A stretch of 64,000 bases of DNA, taken from contig JANEZZ010001492.1 in NCBI GenBank assembly GCA_026122225.1, forward strand, positions 787,001 to 851,000, written 5' to 3'. The position numbers were made by a program, and so were the translations under genes. Positions 21,043 through 30,620 of this stretch are shown here, one piece after another. The notes under the pieces are model-generated. The model was not told where the DNA came from. It was given only the letters and a program-made list of their open reading frames with translations, and searched no databases. Source of the stretch: Heloderma charlesbogerti. Its lineage: Eukaryota > Chordata > Lepidosauria > Squamata > Helodermatidae. Within the stretch, counting starts at the first letter, position 1, and each line of letters opens with the position of its first letter.

Positions 21043-23157
21043 GTTGTTGTTGTTGTTGTTCAGTCATTCAGTCGTGTCCGACTCTTCGTGACCCCATGGA
21101 CCATAGCACGCCAGGCCTTCCTGTCCTGCGCTCTCTCCCGGAGCGTGCTCAAGTTCATATTCATTGCATCCGTGATGCTATCTAGACATCTCATCCTCTG
21201 CCGTCCCCTTCTCCTTTTGCCTTCAATCCTTCCCAGCATCAGGGTCTTTTCCAGTGACTTTTCTCTTCGCATTAGGTGGCCAAAATATTGGAGCTTCAGC
21301 TTCATTATCTGTCCTTCCAATGAGCACTCAGGGTTGATTTCCTTTAGGATGGACTGATTTGACCTCCTTGCAGTCCAGGGGACTCGTAAGAGTCTTCTCC
21401 AGCACCACAGTTCGAAAGCATCAATTCTTCGGCGCTCAGCCTTCCTTACAGTCCAGCTCTCACAGCCATACATTACTACTGGGAAAACCATAGCTTTGAT
21501 TAGACGGACCTTTGTCGGCAAGGTGATGTCTCTGCTTCTTACTATGCTGTCTAGGTTTGCCATAGCTTTCCTCCCAAGGAGCAAGCGTCTTTTAATTTCA
21601 TGGCTACAGTCACCATCTGCGGTGATCTTGGAGCCCAAGAAAGTAAAATCTGTCACTGCTTCCATTTCTTCCCCTTCTATATGCCAGGAAGTGATAGGGC
21701 CAGATGACATGATCTTAGTTTTTTTAATGTTGAGTTTCAAACCAGCTTTTGCACTCTCCTCTTTCACCCTCAACAAGAGGCTCTTGAGATCCTCTTCGCT
21801 TTCTGCCATTAGGGTGGTATCGTCTGCATATCGGAGATTGTTGATAATTCTCCCGGCAATCTTAATTCCGACCTCTGATTCATCCAACCCGGCATTTCTC
21901 ATGATGTACTCTGCATATAAGTTAAATAAGCAGGGTGACAATATGCAGCCTTGTCGTACTCCTTTCCCAATTTTGAACCAATCGGTTGTTCCATCTCTGG
22001 TTCTTACTGTTACTTCTTGACCCTTGTACAGGTTTCTCAGGAGACAGGTAAGGTGGTCTGGTACTCCCATCACTTTAAGAATTTTCCACAGTTTGTTGTG
22101 ATCCACACAATCAAAGGCTTTAGCGTAGTCAATGAAGCAGAAATAGACGTTTTTCTGGAATTCTCTTGCTTTCTCCATGATGCAGCGAATGTTGGCGATT
22201 TGATCTCTAGTTCCTCTGCCTCTTCGAAACCCAGCTTGTACTTCCGGTAGTTCTCGGTTCGCATACTGCTGAAGCCTGGCTTGTAGGATTTTGAGCATCA
22301 CCTTGCTGGCATGTGAAATGAGCGCAATTGTGTGGTAGTTTGAACACTCTTTGGTGTTGCCCTTCTTTGGAATTGGAATGTAAACTGACCTTTTCCAGTC
22401 TTGTGGCCACTGTTGAGTGTTCCAGATTTGTTGGCATATTGAATGCAGCACTTTAACAGCATCATCTTGTAGGATTTTAAATAGCTCGGCTGGAATACTG
22501 TCATCTCCGCTAGCTTTGTTGTTACTAATGCTTCCTAAGGCCCACTTGACTTCACTCTCTAGGATGTCCGGCTCAAGTTCAGTGACCGCACTATCATGGC
22601 CATCAGGGACATTCAGATCTTTCCTGTATAGTTCTTCTGTGTATTCTTGCCACCTCTTCTTAATCTCATCTGCTTCTGTTAGGTCCCTGCCTTCTTTGTC
22701 CTTTATCATGCCCGTCTTTGCACAAAACGTTCCCTTGAGATCTCCGATTTTCTTGAAGAGATCTCTAGTCTTTCCCATTCTGTTGTTTTCCTCGATTTCT
22801 TTGCATTGTTCATTTAAGAAGACCTTCTTGTCTCTCCTTGCTATTCTCTGGAACTCTGCATTCAGTTGGGTATATCTTCCCCTTTCTCCCTTGCTTTTCG
22901 CTTCCCTTCTTTCGTGAGCTACTTGTAAAGCCTCATCAGACAGCCACTTGGCTTTCTTGCATTTCTTTTTCTTTGGGACGGATTTCGTTGCTGCCTCCTG
23001 AACAATGTTACGGACCTCCGACCATAGTTCCTCAGGCACCCTGTCTATCAGGTCTAATCCCTGAAATCTATTCCTCACCTCCACTGTATATTCATCAGGG
23101 ATATGATTTAGGTCATACCTGAACGGTTTAGTGGTTTTCCCGACGTTCTTCAATTTA
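21043..23157 (-). mobile_element. BovB LINE (RTE clade), 5'-truncated, young
   Basis: A 2.1-kb insertion on the minus strand. Its 3' end, the low-coordinate side, is the BovB terminus: (TTG)n then TTCAGTCATTCAGTCGTGTC. Its truncated 5' end abuts ATTTATTTTCC. An 11-bp duplication ttttcctagtt flanks it (21032-21042 and 23158-23168). The whole retained coding part is open. The copy lacks the endonuclease domain and 5' region, so it is not autonomous, but the uninterrupted frame and near-perfect duplication point to a recent insertion. Confidence 0.95.
21060..23153 (-). CDS. BovB reverse transcriptase, C-terminal 697 codons, open frame
   Basis: The reading frame is open from the truncation point to the natural stop after KSRTRLND. 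It starts within the linker after the missing endonuclease (FRYDLNHIPDEYTVEV at residues 11-26; basic PKKKKCKKAKWLS at 60-72). RT motifs in order: SNYHTIALISHASKVMLKIL (281-300), AGFRRGRGTRDQ (307-318), FIDYAKAFDCVDHNK with the first catalytic Asp (about 340-354), GVRQGCILSPCLFNLY (398-413) and YADD (442-445) with the catalytic Asp pair. The C-terminal part includes YGCESWTVRKAERRRIDAFE (562-581) and WCWRRLLRVPWTARRSNQS. The real ORF of the family starts upstream, so the first Met here is not a true start. Transcription would need a flanking promoter. Confidence 0.9.
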   Translation of the reverse strand: MKNVGKTTKPFRYDLNHIPDEYTVEVRNRFQGLDLIDRVPEELWSEVRNIVQEAATKSVPKKKKCKKAKWLSDEALQVAHERREAKSKGERGRYTQLNAEFQRIARRDKKVFLNEQCKEIEENNRMGKTRDLFKKIGDLKGTFCAKTGMIKDKEGRDLTEADEIKKRWQEYTEELYRKDLNVPDGHDSAVTELEPDILESEVKWALGSISNNKASGDDSIPAELFKILQDDAVKVLHSICQQIWNTQQWPQDWKRSVYIPIPKKGNTKECSNYHTIALISHASKVMLKILQARLQQYANRELPEVQAGFRRGRGTRDQIANIRCIMEKAREFQKNVYFCFIDYAKAFDCVDHNKLWKILKVMGVPDHLTCLLRNLYKGQEVTVRTRDGTTDWFKIGKGVRQGCILSPCLFNLYAEYIMRNAGLDESEVGIKIAGRIINNLRYADDTTLMAESEEDLKSLLLRVKEESAKAGLKLNIKKTKIMSSGPITSWHIEGEEMEAVTDFTFLGSKITADGDCSHEIKRRLLLGRKAMANLDSIVRSRDITLPTKVRLIKAMVFPVVMYGCESWTVRKAERRRIDAFELWCWRRLLRVPWTARRSNQSILKEINPECSLEGQIMKLKLQYFGHLMRREKSLEKTLMLGRIEGKRRRGRQRMRCLDSITDAMNMNLSTLRERAQDRKAWRAMVHGVTKSRTRLND

Positions 23158-23168
23158 TTTTCCTAGTT

Positions 23169-24135
23169 AAGGTTTATCAAATAGCCTTTTAATTGTGGCT
23201 ATTTTGACATTTGTGAAGTATTTGGGCTAGCTCATTTTCCTTCCCCGATAAGTTTCAATATGCTGTTTTCCCTCTACAACTTGTCCTTGGGTAGGAAAGA
23301 AGGTGCTATTATTTGTATGCTGCTTTATAGGTTGGCAAAAAAAAATCTGTTTGGAATAGTTGCTTAATTTTGTTGGTTTTAAAAGATGAACTCTCCCACA
23401 AGGTTGAGCCAGGCAGAGAGTAGATATCTTTTCCATGTGCCTTGGACTGGATTCATGTGTTCCACAAATAGTGCTCTAGTCTAAGGAGTTTAGTACTTTT
23501 GAAAACCTCTGAAATATATTTTTTGCTGAAGAGATATATTTGAAGCTATTATCTTAACACATCTTAACATTTTCTAAGGAAGCCAAATATGAAAATAGAT
23601 TTATTTTAAACTTTCCCCAAATATCTGCCCACTCTATCTGAACTGATTAAATAGCTCTACAGATAGTGTCTGCATTTGAGGGACGCTTTCTTTCTTTGCT
23701 TTCCTTTTTAAAAGTTTGAACATGCTGCCAGCTGTTTTTTGTTTTTTTTAAGCTCATAGAAATTCTAAAAGCAATTCCAAATTTTGCAAGGAGAGATTGA
23801 AAATTGCCACTACTAGGCACTAAATGTTCAGATGGCTTTTAAATCTGTTTTGTCTCTACATAGACAGAAATATTAGACAGCTGTTAGAAAATCTGTCTGT
23901 TCTTTTGCTGTGGTGGCTTTCTCATTTTACGGCAAAGGATTGGTCAACCTGTTTAAATATAGTAATCAGAAGAAAAGAATATTTGTGCATGTTTAATAGC
24001 AGACTTCTTCACTTAAAGTCTTAAAGAAATGTATAGCCCATTCTGATGTGAAGAAGCTGTTCACTGACCACAAAATGAAGCTCATTGGTACTGCTAAAAT
24101 TGGTACCATTGGTACTGCATACCATTCAAGGAATG
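23169..24135. other. Nothing recognised
   Basis: AT-rich single-copy-like sequence; no domain, repeat or RNA signature seen. Confidence 0.35.
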
Positions 24136-24139
24136 TTTC

Positions 24140-24290
24140 TGTAGCCCAGGAGTGGGCAACCTGTGGTCCTCCAGATGTTGTTGTATCCAACTCCCACCAG
24201 CCCCAGCCAGCAGGGCCAATGGTCAGGGGTGATGGGAGTTGTAGTTCAAAACATCCAACTAGCCACAGATTGCTCACCTCTGCTCTAGAC
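24140..24290. repeat. CTCCAGATGT-type palindromic repeat (GGGCAACCTGTGGTCC variant)
   Basis: CAGGAGTGGGCAACCTGTGG, CCTCCAGATGTTGTTGTATC and ACTCCCACCAGCCCCAGCC, then the inverse half GTGATGGGAGTTGTAGTTCA and AGATTGCTCACCTCTGCTC. Confidence 0.75.
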
Positions 24291-24451
24291 TTAAGGAAGA
24301 GGCTGAAGGAAGAACTGGACAAACTAATAAAACTGGGCCTGGTTGAAAAGATACGTAGGTGCTGGGATGGGGCATCCATGCATGTGTGTGTGGTTCCATG
24401 AAGCCTGCAGGCAGGCAGGGCTATATAGACCCCATAATGATCACTGCCACA

Positions 24452-24680
24452 TAAGGACATAAGAAGAGCCATGCTGGATCAGACCAAGGTCTATCTAGTT
24501 CAGCATTCTGTCCACACAATGGCCAAGGAGCTGCCCACAAGAAACCCATACATAGGACATGAGTGCAACAGCACCTTCCTGCCCATGTTCCCCAGCAACT
24601 GGTGTATATAAGCATACTGCCTCTGATACTGGAGGCGGCATATAACCATCAGCATCCTATATACCAGTAGCAAACTCATT
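24452..24680 (-). repeat. CR1-like LINE 3' UTR fragment, minus strand
   Basis: ACATAAGAAGAGCCATGCTG, GATCAGACCAAGGTCTATCT, CCTGCCCATGTTCCCCAGCA and ACTGCCTCTGATACTGGAGG form the inverse of the LINE 3' end at 43170-43390 and match 54655-54900. Confidence 0.8.
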
Positions 24681-24839
24681 GTCCAAACTATGATCCATAT
24701 ATAGCCAAAATGGCACCATCCATGCATGAAGGAGATATCAGCAGGCTTGGGGGAACTCCAAGATTTGCAGAAGTCCCCCCACCCCCAAATCCTAAGACAG
24801 GAGAAAAACAGTGAGTGGGACCTAAACCAAAAGTTGGTG

Positions 24840-24970
24840 GTGCCTTTTCTCTCTCTTTCTGCCACCCCTGTCTTTCTCTCTCCCTCTTCTCCCTCTCTTC
24901 TCCCTCTCTTCTCTCTCTCTCTCTCTCTCTTTTTAACACCCCCCCTTTTTTTTCTCTCTCTGACTTCCTT
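24840..24970. repeat. Pyrimidine-rich low-complexity tract
   Basis: Runs of CTCTCT, TCCCTCT and CCCCCCTTTTTT. Long open frames on both strands here (24500-25028) come only from this composition. Confidence 0.85.
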
Positions 24971-25268
24971 GACACCCAGAGGGCTGCCAGTGGAAGAAGA
25001 GGTCATTCTTGCTAAACGTCTGAACTGATCACTTGCAGAGGACTTCTGAAATTAGTCTGAGGGTTGTTTGCAACCCTCAGGCCACAGGTTGCTGACCCCT
25101 GGCTTATTTATTTATTGATTTGATTTGTATCCTACCTTTCTACATGTATGGATTTTATTAAATTGACAGCAGGTTCTGGTCTTGAACCCTGGCTCAGATT
25201 AAAGGACCTGCACCTTATCAAGATTAAAGGACCTGCACCTTATTTCGAGTGAACTGAAATGGACTGGA

Positions 25269-26231
25269 ATGGGCCACTTCACATCAAATGACCACCAGAT
25301 CTACTACTGTGGACAAGAGGACCACAGAAGAAATGGAGTAGCCTTCATAATTAATAATAAAGTGGCTAAAGCAGTGCTTGGATACAATCCAAAAAATGAC
25401 AGAATGATCTCAATTCAAATTCAGGGTAAGCCATTTAACATCACAGTGATCCAAATATACGCCCCAACCACAGATGCTGAAGAAGCAGAAGTAGATCAGT
25501 TCTATGAGGATCTGCAGCACCTACTGGATAGTACGCCAAACAAAGATGTTATTTTCATTACAGGAGACTGGAATGCTAAGGTGGGTAGTCAAACGACACC
25601 TGGAATTACAGGCAAGCATGGTCTGGGAGAACAAAATGAAGCAGGACATAGGCTGATAGAATTTTGCCAAGACAACTCACTGTGCATAACAAACACTCTC
25701 TTCCAACAACCTAAGAGACGACTTTATACATGGACTTCACCAGACGGTCGACACCGAAATCAGATTGACTACATCCTTTGTAGCCAAAGGTGGCGGACAT
25801 CTATGCAGTTGATAAAAACAAGACCTGGAGCTGATTGTAGTTCAGATCACAAACTTCGTATTGCACAATTTAGAATCAGACTAAAGAGAATAGGGAAGAC
25901 CCACAGATCAGTTAGATATGAGCTCACGAATATTCCTCATGAATATGCAGTGGAGGTGAAGAATAGATTTAAGGGACTAGATTTAGTAGATAGGGTCCCG
26001 GAAGGACTATGGACAGAAGTTCGCAACATTGTTCAGGAGGCAGCAACAAAAAACGTCCCAAAGAAAAAGAAAACCAAGAAGGCAAGATGGCTGTCTGCTG
26101 AGACACTGGAAGCAGCCCAAGAAAGAAGGAAAGCAAAAGGCAACAGTGATAGGGGGAGATATGCCCAATTAAATGCAAAATTCCAGAGGTTAGCCAGAAG
26201 GGATAAAGAATTATTTTTAAACAATCAATGA
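25269..26231 (+). pseudogene. BovB-like endonuclease plus linker, 320 codons, ends at in-frame TGA
   Basis: Encodes an APE-type endonuclease: YYCGQEDHRRNGVAFIIN (residues about 13-30), VIQIYAPTT, FITGDWNAKVG (GDWN motif, about 97-107), TWTSPDGRHRNQIDYILCS (catalytic and DNA-contact region, about 154-172) and ADCSSDH (about 187-193, the SDH catalytic motif). A linker follows (RYELTNIPHEYAVEVKNR and basic PKKKKTKKARWLS). The N-terminus is truncated: the codons just upstream continue in frame as ELKWTG, so the listed Met is not the true start. The TGA after FLNNQ sits where the 21-kb copy reads on, so it is a mutation, and the frame continues with EEDNGIGRTRDLFQKI. Confidence 0.9.
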
Positions 26232-26985
26232 GCGGAAGCGGAAGAAGATAATGGAATAGGAAGGACAAGAGACCTCTTCCAGAAAATTAGAAACATCGGA
26301 GGTAAATTCCAGGCAAAAATGGGTATGATCAAAAACAAAGATGGCAAGGACCTAACAGAAGCAGAAGAGATCAAGAAAAGGTGGCAAGAATATACGGAAG
26401 ATCTGTATAGGAAGGATAATAATATCGGGGATAGATTTGATGGTGTGGTCAGTGAGCTAGAGCCAGACATCCTGAAGAGTGAGGTTGAATGGGCCTTAAG
26501 AAGCATTGCTAATAACAAGGCAGCAGGAGATGACGGTATCCCAGCTGAACTGTTTAAAAACTTGCAAGATGATGCTGTCAAGATGATGCATGCCATTTGC
26601 CAGCAAATTTGGATAACACAAGAATGGCCAACAGATTGGAAAAAGTCAACTTATATCCCCATACCAAAAAAGGGAAGCACCAAAGAATGTTCAAACTATC
26701 AAACAGTGGCACTTTTTTCACATGCCAATAAGGTAATGCTCAAGATCTTGCAAGGTAGACTCCAGCAATTCATGGAACGAGAATTGCCAGATGTACAAGC
26801 TGGGTTTAGAAAAGGCAGAGGAACTAGAGACCAAAGTGCCAATATCCGCTGGATAATGGAGAAAGCCAGGGAGTTTCAGAAAAACATCTACTTCTGTTTT
26901 ATTGACTATTCTAAAGCCTTTGACTGTGTGGATCATAACAAATTGTGGCATGTTCTTGGTGGGATGGGGATGTCTGCCTCCTGAG
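26232..26985 (+). pseudogene. BovB-like RT, N-terminal half, frame lost before motif B
   Basis: Continues in the frame of the endonuclease: MGMIKNKDGKDLTEAEEIKK, IANNKAAGDDGIPAELFKNL, PTDWKKSTYIPIPKKGSTKE, SHANKVMLKILQGRL, AGFRKGRGTRDQ and FIDYSKAFDCVDHNK (motif A with its Asp intact). After HVLGGMGM a deletion of about a dozen bases shifts the frame; CLLRNL is readable in another frame, then the sequence stops at the inserted element. Motif B (the RQG region) is missing. Confidence 0.9.
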
Positions 26986-26993
26986 GAATCTGT

Positions 26994-27832
26994 AGAACGA
27001 CTAGGGATGTCAGAGAATTTTGCCATGAATCTCGGGGAGGCCGAATGCCAGCGCATTCGGCCCCCCAAAATCGGTGGTGGAACGGTCTACCCCCCCGCCC
27101 CCCCCGGGACGGGACTTACCTTGGGCGGATCTTCCTGCCGGTGGCAGCGGCTCCAGCGGTGCTTCAGCGGCGGCAGCGGCCGGTCTTCTGACCGGCTACC
27201 GCCGCCGCCATTTCCAGTTAAAAAAAAAAAAAGTAGTGATTACGGCTATCACGTGTATAAATGTTTACGTAGCCTATCACGGCTGATTTAAAAGAAAAAG
27301 AAAAAAATGCGCGTACACAAATGGCGGCGCCCATGGGCGCCGCCATTTGCATTCCTTATTTTGGCATGTCTTAGTCTATGTAAACATTTACGTAGACTAA
27401 GACGGCGAAAATAAGGGGAACGCAAATAGCGTAGCATCTACGCTATTTGCGTTCCCCTTATTTTCGCCGTCTTAGTCTACGTAAATGTTTACGTAGACTA
27501 AGACGTGCCAAAATAAGGAATGCAAATGGCGGCACCCATGGGCGCCGCCATTTGCGTAAGCGCGTTTTTTTTCTTTTAAATCAGCCGTGATAGGCTACGT
27601 AAACATTTACATAGCCTATCGCGGCTGACTGCAGGGATGCAAATGGCGGCAGCTACGGCCACCACCATTTGCGTCCCTGCTAGCCAGCGGCTGGATGTCC
27701 GGCCACTGGCGGAGCCGGCCGGCGGCTCCACAGAATCCCTGCGGAGCGGAGCCGGCCGGCCAGAATTTGGGGGGGAGGGACGGAGCGCCTCCCCCCCACC
27801 TCGAATCAATTTCGCTAAAAGGTAAAAGCGAC
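26994..27832. other. Insertion site of the palindromic element, with adjacent loss of LINE sequence
   Basis: LINE codons end at about NLY (26995) and resume at AGLEKAKAGVKIAG (27833 onwards). About 50 codons (the region after NLY through motif B up to AGLE) are absent. The flanks agaacgac (26994-27001) and aaagcgac (27825-27832) match at 6 of 8 and could be the target duplication, which would place the deletion before the insertion. Alternatively the insertion itself removed the segment. Confidence 0.45.
27002..27824 (+). mobile_element. hAT-like TAGGGATGT family, type B: palindrome made of palindromes
   Basis: The left end TAGGGATGTCAGAGAATTTT is the family TIR. The right end is decayed (..GCTAAAAGGTA). 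GC-rich shoulders flank a large inverted repeat (about 27240-27630, centre about 27436). The arms carry hairpins in mirrored order: H1 (GTTTACGTAGCC near 27263), H2 (26-nt perfect palindrome 27321-27346), H3 (27368-27403, GTCTTAGTC...GACTAAGAC), the central H4 (27421-27451), H3' (27469-27504), H2' (27526-27551) and H1' (27594-27617). It has no coding potential. Shared words AAATGGCG and GTAAACATTTAC link it to 48184-48495. What maintains the arms is unknown. Confidence 0.8.
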
Positions 27833-28662
27833 GTGCTGGGCTTGAGAAAGCCAAGGCTGGAGTTAAAATCGCTGGAAGAAACATTAACAATCTCCGATAT
27901 GCAGATGATACCACTTTGATGACTGAAAGCGAGGAGGAGCTGAGGAACCTCATGATGAAGGTGAAAGAAGAAAGTGCAAAAGCTGGGTTTCAGTTAAACC
28001 TCAAAAAAATTATGGCAACCAGCTTGACTGATAACTGGCAAATAGAGGGAGAAACTGTGGAGGCAGTGACAGACTTTGTCTTTCTAGGCGCAAAGATTAC
28101 AGCAGACGCTGACTGCAGCCAGGAAATCAGAAGACGTTTACTTCTTGGTCGGAGAGCAATGCCAAATCTTGATAAAATAGTGAAGAGCAGAGACGTCACA
28201 CTGACAACAAAGGTCCGCATAGTTAAAGCAATGGTATTCCCTGTAGTAACCTATGGCTGCAAGAGCTAGACCATAAGGAAGGCTAAGCGAAGGAAGATAG
28301 ATGCTTTTGAACTGTGGTGCTGGAGGAAAATTCTGAGAGTGCCTTGGACTGCAAGAAGATCAAACCAGTCCATACTCCAGGAAATAAAGCCCGACTGCTC
28401 ACTTGAGGGAATGTTATTAAAGGCAAAACTGAAGTACTTTGGCCACATAATGAGAAGACAGGATACCCTGGAGAAGATGCTGGTGCTAGGGAAAGTGGAA
28501 GGCAAAAGGAAGAGGGGCCGACCAAGGGCAAGATGGATGGATGATATTCTGGAGGTGACAGACTTGACCTTGGGGGAGCTGGGGGTGGCGACGGCCGACA
28601 GGAAGCTCTGGCGTGGGCTGGTCCATGAAGTCATGAAGAGTCGGAAGCGACTGACCGAATAA
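27833..28662 (+). pseudogene. BovB-like RT, C-terminal part with YADD, one in-frame stop
   Basis: Resumes with AGLEKAKAGVKIAGRNINNL, then RYADDTTLMTESEEEL (YADD with both Asp residues intact). VTDFVFLGAKITADADCS, LLLGRRAMPNLDKI and VFPVVTYGCKS follow, then TAG where the family reads W (YGCESWT). It continues IRKAKRRKIDAFELWCWRKI, VPWTARRSNQSILQEI, KYFGHIMRRQDTLEKML and GRPRARWMDDILEV, ending SRKRLTE and a stop, followed by the CAGCAACAACAAC tail. Confidence 0.9.
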
Positions 28663-28689
28663 GCAGCAACAACAACCTTATCAAGGAAC

Positions 28690-30140
28690 CTAGAGTCCTT
28701 CCAGCTAATGATTTCATATTCGATTCCACAGTTCAGGTTAACCAGAGCATCCTCATGAAAACAGAAGCATGTTGTATTGGGCTATAAAAGCAGTATTAAC
28801 AAAATAAAATGTTGTCTGTAAATGGCTGAGCATACCCGGTGCTTTGATCTGTGTCTAAACGCTTTGCAATGGTTGCTATTTGAGTTTCAAAATCAATATA
28901 CCAATTGCTTTAAATACCCAGGTAACCCCTTATAATGTGTTGAGCAATCATTTTAGCTTTTAGAACATAATGTGAATTTAGACTCATAGTTATGCTGAAA
29001 TCTTTCCAAGTTGCACATCACTTGTACATATTACAGAGGGGTGTGTGTTATAGACAATAAAATCTGGGTGGGAAAAATTCATCCCATTTCATCTGTATCA
29101 TTAAGCACAGAATGGACACTGTCCATTGCTTTGCAGAGGACAGAAGTGAACAGGTTTACTGTTTCTCATCTCCCATGGTAAACAGATTGCTTATTTTAGC
29201 TTGGAAAGTGAAGAGATGGCAAGCATTGTGGCTCTGTAAATAAGAGTATGCATCTCAATTTTCTGCAAATGCTTAAGTGGTTTACATCTGTTTCCCCCCA
29301 GTTGTATTTCTCAAACATGAATTTCCATTTTAAAAAGAGTCATAAAATCACGACTGTTTCTCTGCAGATCTATTAGCAATAAAATAGCCTACAGAGGTTT
29401 GCACAACCATGGAAAATGTACAGTGATAATAGGCTGTCCTGCTGTTACATGTCTTATGCAAACTTTACATCTATCACTACAGAACCATCTATCCGCAGGG
29501 TTGGAGTACAGCAAACAACTTGAATAAGAAAGACCAAAAGAAGGAAAATGATACAGGAAGCTCTATATACACATCATTAATCAGACATGATAAATTCCCA
29601 AACTCAAAAATGCATTTACTTAGAGTCAACCAAGGGGGGAAAATGCTGATCACACTCTGAGATGTAAAACTTTACATAAAATTAATCTCTAGAAAACTGG
29701 GGTTGCATCTCAAAAAAGAGAAAGCTGATTTCCATATTCGTCTCAATTCACTGTCATTGTCTCATCTTGCTAAATTATGACGACTTGGAACAACTGTAAA
29801 CATCGAGGCTGCCAGATGCTATGGATATTTTATCAGGGCAATGTGGGAGAAATATTTTAACAGGAAGCAGGAATATGTGCTTCCTTATGCATTTCCAGGG
29901 GCAACCACTAGGAGGAGATATATTGTAAAAAGACTGTCCCTGAAGCCAGAGCAAGAGGATACTTGATTTTGCAAGCTTGAAGCCCCGGTTGTCTGTGCCA
30001 GGTGTTATTCTGGAGGCAGACCTAATGACAGCAGTAGATGTTGCACCCTTTTATCAGTGTAGTCTCAGAAGAATTAATCTGCCTAGCTGAGCTGCTGGAG
30101 TTGGGCTGCAACACTATGCAACTGAAGTACATTACTGATT
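28690..30140. other. Repeat-poor AT-rich DNA; no gene seen
   Basis: No recognisable repeat family, frame or RNA gene in about 1.4 kb. The low repeat content here stands out against the surroundings, and conserved non-coding sequence is possible but cannot be judged from one sequence. Confidence 0.4.
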
Positions 30141-30144
30141 CCAG

Positions 30145-30268
30145 ACTTCCCTGACCTGGTGTAGCCCAGATGGGTTAGACTAGAGTTCAATCATCCTGTG
30201 CTGGCTGGGGATGATGGGAGTTATGTTCCAACACATTTGGGCAGCACCAAGTTGGGGAGTCCTGGTTT
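30145..30268. repeat. CTCCAGATGT-like palindromic repeat, diverged
   Basis: CCTGACCTGGTGTAGCCCAG and CAATCATCCTGTGCTGG, then GATGATGGGAGTTATGTTCC and GCACCAAGTTGGGGAGTCC. Confidence 0.6.
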
Positions 30269-30620
30269 ATTCATTTATGTAAAACATTTATACTATGCCT
30301 GTTAATTTAAAAACAAATTCCAAATGGCTTCCAGAAGTGAAACCTAAAAAGTAACCAAATACTTTAAATGCACAAAGTCAATGAAATCAGTAAAACACAC
30401 AATACAACATAAAACAACAAACAGCATAAACATAAAATCTCAAAAGCAGCTCTAAAAACAACCTCACTTAAAAAAAAAAACGACCCAGCAACAGGCGAAT
30501 ACAATAATTTTAACCAGCTACCTAAATTATACAAAATAGGCACCAGGCAAATGTCTCTGAATGAATATGACCTGGATCCACGGGCAAATTTTATGAGTAA
30601 TCCATTCAAGGATGAAAAAT
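30269..30620 (-). repeat. L2-type LINE 3' UTR-like, minus strand
   Basis: TTATTCATTTATGTAAAACA and TTTATACTATGCCTG, then AAAACAACAAACAGCATAAA; order and composition fit an inverted L2-type tail. Weakly supported. Confidence 0.4.

Larger units (their letters stand above)
25244..28674 (+). mobile_element. BovB-lineage LINE, older second subfamily, disrupted
   Basis: Plus-strand copy spanning endonuclease, linker, RT and the CAGCAACAACAAC tail. The right flank cttatcaag (after 28674) equals the left-side cttatcaag at about 25214-25222, giving a target duplication of about 10 bp. Between it and the first LINE base lies a 21-bp repeat of the flank (attaaaggacctgcaccttat), an unusual 5' junction. 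The protein differs clearly from the 21-kb BovB (C-terminus SRKRLTE instead of SRTRLND), so it is a separate lineage. Split by a palindromic hAT-like element at 27002-27824. Confidence 0.9.

Noticed and set aside
21496..22917. Long plus-strand frames (174, 99 and 166 codons)
   Set aside because: They are antisense shadows of the minus-strand BovB RT frame and show no independent domain.
24500..25028. 168-codon minus-strand frame rich in RERE and matching plus-strand Leu/Ser frames
   Set aside because: Translation of a (CTCT)n tract and a LINE 3' UTR.
27240..27630. CRISPR-like array suggested by regularly spaced inverted modules
   Set aside because: The modules are mirrored hairpins in an inverted repeat, not direct repeats with unique spacers, and the genome is a vertebrate.
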